From Pterois miles (taxonomy: Eukaryota; Chordata; Actinopteri; Perciformes; Scorpaenidae), in contig CAMQGK010000637.1 of NCBI GenBank assembly GCA_947000775.1, positions 24,854,001-24,918,000 of the forward strand: a stretch of DNA of 64,000 nt, given 5' to 3'. Positions 54,404-64,000 of the stretch are shown piece after piece. The notes beneath the pieces are model-generated. The model did no database searches. It saw only the letters and a list, made by a program, of their open reading frames with translations, and was not told where the DNA came from. The number at the start of each line of letters is the position of its first letter. Positions within the stretch are counted from its first letter, which is position 1. A program made the translations under genes and the position numbers.

Positions 54404-56629
54404 CACATTCAGATGAATGGAGCTTCTTGTTCGCTCACCCGTGAACATATGGCTGTATTATGTGACCAGGCAATATCAAGCCACTTGATGAGAGTATTCA
54501 TCTTTAATTTAGCATCAGCCTTTTACTCCCACAAGGTATCAAGGGAGTAAAGACAAAACAATAATTCAACTAATGTTAATCTAACGTAGTTGTAAAATGT
54601 TTTTCCACATGCTGTCATGTATGAAAACACACAAAATGGACACTGTAAACGGACTACTTGATTATTAAAACCAAATTATGTAAATATCATTTGTATAGGA
54701 ATGATTCTGTCCCAAGCTTTTTGACCCATATAAGCTGTTGATCGTTGCAACAGTCACTTTATGTGGTTTCCACAGTACTTGTTGGTCTTTATGGTAAAGT
54801 AGAGGCATGTAATGCAGCATACGCTGCTGGAAGAAAACCTAATGCAGCAGAGGCCGGTCCATAATGTTGTCATTAGCCTTTATCACATCAACTATCCGTA
54901 TATCTGTAACTATACATCAACTTTTCTCAATTTCAACTACGTGTTAAAACAGGTGGAAGGACACACACAACCACACATACACACAGCATGATTCATGGGT
55001 GTTCCTGCTGTGTTTGTCCCTTGAGAGCTCAGAGAAAACACCACTGCTGTTACATCACAACCTCCCAACAAAAGGAACAGAGGGAATGGGAAGAGGACAG
55101 AATGAGGAGCAGAAGGAGTGCTAATAATGGAGAGGAAGAGGAGAAGGCAAGGAGAAAAGGAAATGTGGGAGCACAATAGCGGGATGAAGGAAAAGAGATG
55201 GACAGAAGGAACGGAGAGCCCCAACTGTTATATTCCCATTATGTGTGGGCGACACGCAGCACAGCAGTACAAGCCTCTCGGTTGCCGGGTGGTGGCGGGG
55301 ATGTCATCTCTGTTCTACAACACACCAGCACACACAAACCTCCTTCCCCTCTTCACTTTGGATCAGCTTCAAAGCTCTTCCACCCCCAACAATCCTGGCT
55401 TGTACACAGTGCATGAGGCACATGTGCACAGTCCTCCTGTTGCTCCAAGGTATACATAACGTATTTAACGTTTATGTCCTTCTCTCTCATCCTTACATCA
55501 TCCCCTCTTCTCTTGGAGTATTATCCAATTTACAGTGACATGCATTTATCTCTGCATGTCCCCCTTCGTCGATTGGGATTAAAATTAAAGCTGTACCTGC
55601 TGTTCTAACACTCCAGGCCCTAAGAGCTGTGGTACTACATCAGACTAGCAAAAATCATATGGAACACCACTGATTGGATTTCTACAAAACTTGGGGGAAT
55701 GATGCATTCATTATGCTTTTCCACACTTTAGTGCTGTGTTGATGCAAACATTCTGAAAATGTGGTGGTACTAGTTTTTCAGGACTCGTCCGAAGGATGAT
55801 AGAAAATTTTCCTTATAATGCTACTTAACAACAAATCAGTGTTGAAACCTGCAGGAAGAGAGCTAGTAGCGTTGGCTGTTAGCAGCCAGTAAGCAGCACA
55901 GTCCTGCTGGGGCTAAATAATGGAGCTAACAGCTACCTCACGGTCGTTACGTTATGATGCATTCAAGCTCTATACAGTAAAAATCAGCATTGAGTGAAGG
56001 TAAATTATAACGTTATCATGATGTGTTGAAATGCATGCAAACATTAATAAAAGGAGTATAGTGGAGTACACATGAGATTTACTGTTTTGTTTTTGGTTTT
56101 GACCGTGGTGTCAAGAATTGTGAAATTTCACTGGTATTGGCATTGACAACTACATTTCTGGTACTGTGACCAAAACAATTGTTTTATAGTGGACTAATCA
56201 AATGTTACAAATATTTCCTGATTAATTCTAAGAGTGCTTGTGTTTCTGGATGAGTTTATCCCTGCAAAATGTTCTGATGAGATGCTTTTGTCTTGTAGTC
56301 TACATGGCTGCAATGTGGGCCTCCATTTCATGGACATTACCTTCATCCTCATCTATTAGAAAGCAAAAAGAGATGTCATACATAAGATGATTTGCATAAT
56401 GTAATGATAACTATAATTTGATTTTGTATGAAATGAGTTTCGGTTGAGTCATGCATGTCCTAACATTCTGCTGAAAATAAAACTCTCCAGGAATTTTTAT
56501 GTCGCCACTGCAGGAATTTACACATATTAAATCAAGTCAAGAAGTTAAACGTAATCAAACTCTGTTCCTAAACAGATACCACGTCTAACCTAACGCCTAA
56601 AATAACCATTTTATTTATGGAGGTTGACA
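54404..56629. other. Unassigned non-coding DNA
   Basis: No gene seen over 2.2 kb. 55060-55215 is purine-rich and produces Arg/Glu-rich or Leu/Ser/Phe-rich frames. The frames at 55118-55538 overlap in three phases on one strand and are not believed. Confidence 0.5.
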
Positions 56630-56888
56630 GGAGTGCTGTCCATTGCTGGGAAGTAAGCATCACCTTACTGGGTTCAAGTCCCTGCACGGGCCAAGCACAG
56701 AGGACCGGTAGCTGTAGAGGTCCCAGTTCACCTTCTGGGCACCGCCCACCGCTACACTGCTCCCTGGGCGCTGTGTAGTAGCGGCCCACTGCTCCTAATA
56801 TACCCGCATGGGTTAAATGCAGGAGTTAAATTTCACTGCGTGCTGTGCTGTGTACAATATATGACAATAAAAATGTATTTACATTTAT
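56630..56888 (+). mobile_element. SINE with B box, plus strand
   Basis: The B box 'ggttcaagtcc' (56671-56681) is perfect. It is followed by 'cctgcacgggccaagcacag', 'gagaccc'-type middle sequence with 'ccagttcaccttctgggcac', then 'tacccgcatgggttaaatgc', 'aaatttcactgcgtgctgtg' and an end 'tgacaataaaaatgtattta'. This block order is that of a fish SINE family I know by appearance. The A box is decayed and target duplications are unclear. Confidence 0.75.
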
Positions 56889-57037
56889 CTGATTGGATTT
56901 AGGGCAGAAAGGCTCTAAAAACATTTAAACAGCTAACAGCTGTCAACTAAGTATTACAGGAATGCTCATGTTATGAGTAACATTCTCTTTAAAGCTGCTT
57001 TAGTAGATGCTTTTTGCCAGTTTTGGACAAACTATAG
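56889..57037. other. Short unassigned interval
   Basis: Nothing recognisable. Confidence 0.45.
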
Positions 57038-57615
57038 GCATGTTATAACGCATGTTAATGCAAATTCAGATTTTTAGGTTGTAGTGGGCTCAGTTTTAAA
57101 GTTGAGTGAAGATACTGATATATGAAAATAAATCTTAAAAAAACCATTGGCACCAACCATGTCATACTTGCTAATGGTAAATATTAGAAAAAAAAAAAAA
57201 AAAAAAAAAAACTAGCATGGCCATATTCAAAAGGGTCCCTTTACCTGTGACCTCCATATATATGTGAATGTAAATGGGTTCTCTGGGTACCCACCAGTCT
57301 CCCCTTTACAGACATGCCCACTTTATGATAATCACATGCAGTTTGGATCAAGTCATAGTCAAGTCAGCACACTGACACACTGACAGCTGTTGTTGCCTGT
57401 TGGCTGCAGTTTGCCATGTTAAGATTTGAGCATATTTTTTATGCTAAATGCAGGTCCTGTGGGGGAAAATATCTGTCATTGTTTTGTGTTGGTAATTGAT
57501 TTTCAATAATGAATCTATACATACATTTGCATAAAGCAGCATATTTGCCCACTCCCATGTTGATGAGAGCATTAAATATTTGGCAAAGTTTCCTATAAGG
57601 TACATTTTGAGGAGG
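57038..57615 (-). mobile_element. GGGCTGTCA element (family G), minus strand
   Basis: The reverse complement of 34356-34958: 'ttaggttgtagtgggctcag', 'cctttacctgtgacctccat', 'tctccc' and 'gacatgcccactttatgata', 'gctgttgttgcctgttggct', 'tttgcataaagcagcatatt', 'cccactcccatgttgatgag'. A 24-base A-run (57188-57211) lies inside. Terminal nonamers are lost. It keeps an internal segment ('cactgacacactgacagctg') that the 34.4-kb copy has deleted. Confidence 0.85.
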
Positions 57616-58820
57616 GAATATTTAGCTCTTTAGATGTTCAGGGTGTCTAACGGTGTCTGTCTGCTGTTCAGTGCTGGGTTGGTAGCATACACTGGAGTTT
57701 ATTACAGCTTTTTGCTGTAAACAGTTGCCTGATACGGCTAGAGAAAAATATCGATTAGTGCAGCTTTAAAGAAATCTGTTTATTTTCTGCAGAAAGTCAC
57801 AAACTGCATCAGTTTTCATAAAAGCTGCTGCAAATATTTGGCTGTATTACCCACAACAAAACACAGATGGTATTGATTTAAAAAAGACAGGCTTTTCAGA
57901 TTTTTTTGTGCCATAAAAAACAAAAAAAACAAAAAAAACAGGTGTTGTGTAAGAAAGACAGAAAAAAGAGTGAATAATGTAGAGGCTGCCTCGAAAAAAC
58001 TTCTTGAATTGTCTTTTACGTTATACCTTGACAGCTGAACATCAGTATCTATAAACCTCTTGTCTTGCCTCTCCTCTCTACTCCTGGTCCCTAAAAGGTT
58101 CGTCCAGGCTTCTCCATTAACCCCTGCTCCCACTCCTCTTCCTCCATCTCTCTTGGCAGTAGTAGCCAGGAAGCTTCTAGCCTCATTAATATCACAGCGA
58201 CTACTGGCATCGGGTCTTTAATTAGCCTGGCCCGGCCTCTCCTGAAGGAATTAACTTCACATTTGTTCTTTAGGCTACAAAGAACATCGGGTTTAATGGC
58301 TCGATAAACAACTTATCCCACAACAGCTACTCCAGCCACTGTTGTTACAACAGGTGGTGCTTAGTGGTTCTCCTGATGCATCTCATCTCATTATCGATGT
58401 CGTTACTGGATAAACACCGCTCTCATTACATACGTGGCCTTTACTGTGTGACGTAGTACCACTGCTCTTACTCTCTAAGCTGTTTAAGTCAAATATTATT
58501 CAATAATAATGTCTTCCAAGGTTAGTGGAGGTATTTCAGATGAGGATTTCCTCTACGAGCCACAGTCTTATGATTACTTATAAACAAGATATTTCCTGGT
58601 TAGCCATAGCTGGAGAGATTTTGCTTATCCTGAGTAGATGGATTAATCTGGACTGAGTACGATGCTGGAGTGTGTCAACACACCTCGGAGTATACACTGT
58701 GAACTGTAATCAATAAAGCTGTGCAGGAATGTGTCCTAAAACCCAGAAATGAGTTGGGATTTTAGCGCTTGTGGTTCCCTCATCTCAAAGTCAGTGGGTT
58801 TTCTGAATAGGTTTTCAGCA
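57616..58820. other. Unassigned non-coding DNA
   Basis: Nothing recognisable apart from A-runs near 57910-57940. Confidence 0.5.
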
Positions 58821-59450
58821 GGGCTGTCAAATTTAATGTGATTTCCAGCCATTAATGCAAATTTGTTTTAATGCCACTAATTTCTTAAATGCATAAACCC
58901 AACTTTGATTTTTAGGTTGCAGTGGGCTCAGTTTAAGATACTGGTATCATATGAAATTAAAAACCATGTCATACGAGCTTCTCGGGAAAGGTTAAATAAT
59001 TCGAACTTCTGGGGAGGAGAAACTGGCCATTTTCAAAGGGGTCCTTTGCATGGAAACAGTTTGAACTGTAAGGTTGAAAATCTAGAGGAAATGTGCTGTG
59101 TGCAACACAGAGAGAGCTATTGTATTGGGATGTGTGTAAATTACATATTAGTAATCAATTATGTCAGTGACAAAATCAACTTGATTGCATTGTTTTCTAT
59201 TGGAATTGACGAACTGGCCACAAGCAACGATAGCTGCGGAGCCCACATATTGATGAGCTGAACTTTTGTTAGACGCCCTGTTTCCTGTGGTCCCTTGACC
59301 TCTGACCTCCAGATATGTGAATGTAAATGGATTCTCTGGGTACCCACGAGTCTCCCCTGTACAGATATGCCCACTTTATGATAATCGCATGCAGTTTGGG
59401 GCAAGTCATCGTCAAGTCTGCACACTGACACACTGATAGTTAAATCATCA
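58821..59450 (-). mobile_element. GGGCTGTCA element (family G) with an insertion
   Basis: Begins 'gggctgtcaaatttaatgtg' and continues 'ttaggttgcagtgggctcag', 'ggccattttcaaaggggtcc', then after about 240 bp resumes with 'ggtcccttgacctctgacct' and 'atgcccactttatgataatc'. The intervening 59045-59285 is absent from other copies and is presumably an insertion or unequal rearrangement of unknown origin. It is truncated after 'cacactgacacactgatagt'. Confidence 0.8.
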
Positions 59451-60402
59451 TTATAAATGTCATCATCATATTAAAACTTGCAGCTTAATGTCTGCACGGT
59501 AATGACACTGATGTATGAATGTATAGACTTGTTAACATACTTGGCAAGCTCATCAGCATCTCAAGGGTGTCCATGTCTGTCCCAGAAAGTGTCACTTTTA
59601 TTTAATCGCCACATGATAACACAGTTGGGAGCAGGGACTGTTTGTGGAGGAACCTGTAGTTGATGTGGAACATCTGCAGTCATTAGCAGATGATTCCTGG
59701 CAGCTGTCTGAAGCATTTTAATAACCCTCTCTGCCCCCACTTTGTCATAACATCTGTTTTGACACGACACAGCCACTCCAGGGAAGTCACTCACAATCCC
59801 AAATCTCCCAGTGTCTCGTGTAAAATAAACTCCCTGCTGTCACCAGTATACAGCCTCTATCCAGTGGGCCACAAGGTGAAAGTGTTAAACCCAAGCTTTC
59901 CCTCGATTACACGGCAAACACTATGTATTACGACACACATTTCACCTCTGCAGCCTGAGCCTTTATTTCATTTTCTCGTGCTATTATGCTCTATTCTTTA
60001 ACTTACAATGTCTGCTCCATTTTCTCTCTTTCTACCTGAGGCTTTTCCTTCCTTCTCATACACGGAGCCCTGAGGTGTCATTTTAGCACCTATTGGTTCT
60101 GATAATAGATATGAACCCTGATTTGAGCCATTTTCCAAATAGTCAATATCACACATTTCTCACTGCGGCAACAGGTAATAACTGGTTTCTTAGAGAGGAG
60201 TGAGGAGAAAGAAATGCCTGCCCTGTTCACGTCACATCACTGCTTCATTGTGTGACTCTTAATATTTGTTAACACACCTGAAAATGTGGTTTAAAATACT
60301 AAGTACTTCTCAATAATATTACATTACTGAATTAAGAAAAAAAAGCAACCAATGACATCCTTAGTTTGATCAGACAACTCCCTCAACATAAGCTTATAAC
60401 AA
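59451..60402. other. Unassigned non-coding DNA
   Basis: Nothing recognisable. The frame at 59690-60001 (103 codons) has no motif. Confidence 0.5.
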
Positions 60403-60590
60403 GGGCTGTCCAGTTAACGCGTTAGAACGTTTTAATGGAAATTCGTTATAACTCCACAAATTTCTTAAACGCATTAACGCAGTCAATCTTTCGGAGGTTG
60501 TAGCAGACTCAGCAGGTTTTAAAGCCAGAGTGAAGAAAGATGACAACCCAGACGGGTAAATAATGCTCCAAACTTACACTTCCTTACTTT
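60403..60590 (-). mobile_element. GGGCTGTCA element (family G), end fragment
   Basis: 'gggctgtccagttaacgcgt', 'cacaaatttcttaaacgcat' and 'gttgtagcagactcagcagg' are the first 150 or so bases of a minus-strand family G copy. It stops just before another copy begins. Confidence 0.75.
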
Positions 60591-60596
60591 TATCTA

Positions 60597-61299
60597 GAGC
60601 TGTCACAGTTATTTTTTTAATTTTTTAATTTTTTAATTTAAAGGCATTAACGCAACTTGCAATTTTTAGGTTGTAGTTAAGGCTTAGATTTTTGGAGGTA
60701 CTGGCATCATATTAAACTAGAAAACCTAAGGAATCCATCGGTACCAATCATGTTGTACTAGCTTGTCTGAAGGAGATTAAACAACGTTTCAATCATGAGT
60801 TAAATTTTGGCGAGGGAAAACTGGCATGGCCATTTTCACAGGGGTCCCTTGACCTCTGACCTCAAGGTATGTGACTGAAAATGGGTTCTGTGGGTCCCCA
60901 CCAGTCTCCTCTTTACAGACATGCCCACTTTATGACAATCACATGCAGTTTGGATCAAGTCATAGTCAAGTCAACACACTGACACACTGACAGCTGTTGT
61001 TGCCTGTTGGGTTTTGTTATGCTATGATTTGGGCATATTTTTATGCTAAATGCAGTACCTGTGAATGTTTCTAGACAATATTTGTCATTGTGTTGTGTTG
61101 TTAATTGATTTCCAATAATAAATATATACATATATTTGCATAAAGCAGCATATTTGCCCACTTCCATGTTCATAAGAGTATTAAACACTTGAAAAATATC
61201 CCTTTAAGGTACATATTGAACAGTTAAAATAATGTGCAATTAATCTCGGTTAACTTCAGACAATCACACGTTTAAATACTTTAATCGACTTACAGCTCT
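60597..61299 (-). mobile_element. GGGCTGTCA element (family G), near complete
   Basis: Ends 'agagctgtcacag' (60597-) and 'cttacagctct' (to 61299) are the decayed inverted termini. Inside are all family blocks in reverse order: 'caatttttaggttgtagtta', 'gggtcccttgacctctgacc', 'gctgttgttgcctgttgggt', 'gtgttgtgttgttaattgat' and 'cccacttccatgttcataag'. 703 bp; it retains the internal segment missing from 34356-34958. Non-coding. Confidence 0.85.
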
Positions 61300-61644
61300 A
61301 CTTATAACCCAACAACTGTAATCTGCCTCTAGCAAAAAGGTGGAAAGCTGGTTTTCAGGGCTTGTATTTCCCTTTTCGGACCTCAGAGCTTTTGCTGATC
61401 TCTACATCGTGTCTGAACAACGAGATGAAGACTGTGTTGTCCCCTCTCTGACTGAGGGAACGGGGGAGCTTTTTGTCCTTCTCATGGGTGCGTTTGACAC
61501 CACTTGGAAGATCTGTATTAACCCTGTGTCAAAGTGTCGCGCTTAAGTGCCTCACATATCAGCTGCATCGGCCATCTCTGGGGAACAAATGTGATAAACT
61601 TGCTGCTTCTTTTTAGTGTGCAGGTGTTTTGACTTGTGTCACAC
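61300..61644. other. Short unassigned interval
   Basis: Nothing recognisable. The frame at 61340-61546 (68 codons) has no motif. Confidence 0.45.
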
Positions 61645-62368
61645 TCAGAGACTGTATATACGAAGTGTACGTAGTCACCGTGACATCACCTATAGGTTGG
61701 TGGACTACGGTTATAAAGCCTTGAGTCATTTTGGCCGTCACCATTAGTTAGTTATTAGGCTCCCCATTAGATGACGCTACGTCATTCAGCTTGTCTTCCT
61801 TCTATACACAAAAATATATATTATATACATTCAAACACTAAATTCAATACACAAATCCCTGTCCTCACATTGCCTTTAAAAATGAGGCTAGAAAATTTCA
61901 TATAGTGAGGTATACTGCACATATTTCAAACCCACAGACACCACAAAAGAAAAAACAAACAAACAAACATTGGATCGCCTTTATTGTTTGTTTTTTGCAA
62001 CCAGAAGTGACACGAGAGGGTGGAGTTCAATAAGACATTATTTTCAAAATGCTAATATATAATGCTTAATATTAACTTCCATGAACTGAAAACCCAGATA
62101 ACACCCAGACCAGATAACGCCGTGGTAGCGACCTGCCAATCACAATGTAGCCCCGCCCTAAATCATTCCCTGCTTTATGGTCTATTTGACTCTAAATGGG
62201 ACCATAATTTACTACATGAACATCATGCTGTATTGAAGAAAACTTATACAAAAATCTATACAATCAGACATCTTTTGCAACCAGAGGCGTCGCCCCCTGC
62301 TGGATATTAGAATGAATGCAAGTTTCAGCACTGGCTTCACTTGTCAGACCCGGAGGTTGCCGCCTGGT
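61645..62368 (+). mobile_element. CATAGACTG element (family K), copy 2
   Basis: Starts 'gagactgtatatacgaagtg', has 'caccgtgacatcacctatag', 'acgccgtggtagcgacctgc', 'ccctgctttatggtctattt', 'gaacatcatgctgtattgaa' and 'cagaggcgtcgccccctgct', and ends 'cagacccggaggttgccgcc'. It is colinear with 28173-28775. The centre (about 61770-62060) is longer and differs, and lacks copy 1's 'tttacaatgtttactgaggt' part. Confidence 0.75.
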
Positions 62369-63645
62369 CGTACTCTCACAGGAACCTTTGAATGCAGGTG
62401 GTGTGGAGTTTATCTTCTGATGAGCACAACTAGATCTTAGTGCAGGCTTGTCCTTTTTGTTGGTCCTTGGTTGGTGAACTATAGGAGGCAAAAAGATGTG
62501 TCTCTCTTTTCTATGTATATGTTCATGGTTTTATAATATTGTCACATTGACCATCAATGTGTATTGACCCCATTGGTGTCTTTAAGGCTTGTTCATTACT
62601 CTGTCCATTGATCTAGAAAATTCTATATCCAGCTGCTGTCGAAGAAGGTAGGAGGCAGGCAACAGCTTAAATAGCCTCCGTTACTGGCTTATCTAATTCA
62701 TAAAGCTGCATGTGCGTGTCCGTGAGTGTGTGTTTATGGCTGCCGGGTTATGGTTGAATGGCTTGCTTACTGAAGTGGGGCGAGGTGTAATTGTAGGGTT
62801 AAGAGTGCATGTGTCTCGCGGCCAATGCATTTTCTGTCGTTTCGACATGTGATTATATTGTGCTGCTGTTCCCAGGCTCCCATATGTGTAGAAAAAACAC
62901 TAACAGCATCAGGCGGCTGCACCATGTTTACTGGTTGTCCTGTTATTTTTTAGTCAGGTGTACGCACAAAAACACACGTATGCTGTTAGCTGCTTTATTA
63001 AAGCTCTGAGCAGTCAGGAGGACCTTGGTTACCGTTCACAACTTTCACATGCACATTATACGCACGATTCACATTAATCTAAATTGATCTGATCCTTTTG
63101 GGAGAGTTCCTAATTTTGGGTGAAAGAGATGAGAAGTGAGCCTTGACTGTGTTTAGGCGATGTACTACTGCATGAGCGTAATGCTCACACATGAATACAA
63201 AACAGCGCCTTCGGATCAACAGTCAACCTCTCAAGGTTACAACATTTTCCGTTTCTTCTAACACACTTCAGAAAGGCAGTCCCACACATAAAAGTGTGTT
63301 TGCACTCACACATGCTATGATACTTGCAGTTTATATTGTATTTGTACTTATTGTTTATTTCATAGTAGCTCTCTATCCTTAATTATTCTTATTTAATGTA
63401 ATTCTGCTGCTCTTGCCTTGAGTTTTTAGGAGTCTTTTTATGAGCTTTTAGCTTCCTACCTCTCTTGAAAACCTCGTTTGCTTTGAATTCAGATATATCT
63501 GAGTATGTAAAAGTGTCTCTGTGTAAACATCACATCTTTTACCATAATTGTATGATTTTCATGTGCCAATAAATACAGAAAATAGAAAAATAAGCACAGG
63601 AGCTGACCTGCACATGGGCCGTCTGTATATCTGAAATGACTAGGA
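62369..63645. other. Unassigned non-coding DNA
   Basis: Nothing recognisable. A LINE-like or host polyadenylation signal-like 'caataaatacagaaaa' near 63567 has no supporting context. Confidence 0.5.
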
Positions 63646-64000
63646 CAGGGTGACAAATTCATCTTAGTTCAGGGGCCACATACAGTCCAGTCTGAAGTCC
63701 AGTGGGACAGTAAAACCACTGCATAGTAACCTAGAAATAACAACTTCTCCAAATGTCCCCTTCCTGTTAGTGTAAAGAAGTACAAGTGCATTCAAAATGA
63801 TCACAATTAATGAAAAATCCAGCCCAAAATACAAATAGAAGTGCATTTAACTGCATTAATCATTCATAAAATCTGGAATTAATTCCCATAAAAAGACATA
63901 AATGGGACAAAATATCTCAAAATCAAATAAAAAAATGAAACTTTGTTTTCACATTAAACATACATACTGTAACTTTGACTTGTATCTTAAGTTTTATTCC
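63646..64000 (+). mobile_element. hAT-like 'CAGGGTGACAAATTC' element, cut by window end
   Basis: The left terminus 'cagggtgacaaattcatctt' and then 'agttcaggggccacataca', 'gtccagtgggacagtaaaac', 'cagtaacctagaaataac'-type sequence and 'ccccttcctgttagtgtaaa' are the reverse complement of the right part of 35450-36054. The element continues beyond the window. Confidence 0.7.

Noticed and set aside
56640..56690. tRNA gene near a perfect B box
   Set aside because: There is no A box at proper spacing and no acceptor stem. The downstream blocks are those of a SINE.
57188..57211. Poly(A) tail of a retrogene
   Set aside because: The A-run lies inside a family G element whose blocks continue on both sides. 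No gene sequence precedes it on the plus strand.

Overview
The window looks like non-coding, repeat-dense chromosomal DNA from a ray-finned fish, most likely a percomorph teleost. Evidence: many (CA/TG)n microsatellites, tRNA-headed SINEs of fish type, a Tc1-like transposon remnant, hAT-type termini, and several AT-rich inverted-repeat elements that I recognise as common in teleost genomes. I find no host protein-coding gene, no tRNA gene and no intact transposase. Open frames are short and the longest ones are made by microsatellites. The window could be a large intron or an intergenic region; the sequence does not decide which.

Layout. 0-10 kb: mostly unassigned DNA with a LINE/SINE-type tail (3.06 kb), a long dispersed element (4.4-5.3 kb), a miniature inverted-repeat element (6.7 kb), a GTGTGTAGGATTTA element (7.9-8.4 kb) and a perfect hairpin (9.15 kb). 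10-20 kb: a Tc1-like remnant with C-terminal transposase code (10.1-10.7 kb), copies of the TTAACCG family (13.0 and 18.2 kb), a 516-bp inverted-repeat element with CACGTG in each arm (15.4 kb), and nested insertions at 18.2-18.9 kb. 20-33 kb: SINEs, hAT-like ends, inverted-repeat elements at 23.9, 29.9 and 32.4 kb, and dispersed elements at 25.1, 26.7 and 28.2 kb. 33-47 kb: a full-length GGGCTGTCA element (34.4 kb), hAT-like elements, a 546-bp element with arms of about 85 bp (41.4 kb) and long microsatellites.

47-54.4 kb is the most unusual part. A degenerate antisense piece of 28S rRNA (47.04-47.28 kb) lies beside a TTAACCG-family element. That element carries an 18-unit, strictly 55-bp tandem array (47775-48764) with a six-unit higher-order pattern. 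It also holds a 287-bp block that recurs at 52027-52313 with one mismatch. Between them are two adjacent copies of an element coding a Myb/SANT-like domain remnant, the first interrupted by two SINEs. A near-complete relative at 53.76-54.40 kb holds only about three diverged 55-bp units, so the array at 47.8 kb appears to be a local amplification inside a transposon.

54-64 kb holds a SINE (56.6 kb), a cluster of GGGCTGTCA elements (57.0, 58.8 and 60.4-61.3 kb), a second CATAGACTG element (61.6 kb) and a hAT-like element running off the window end. Labels A, B, G, H, K and M are working names used only here. Family assignments made from memory are marked as such.
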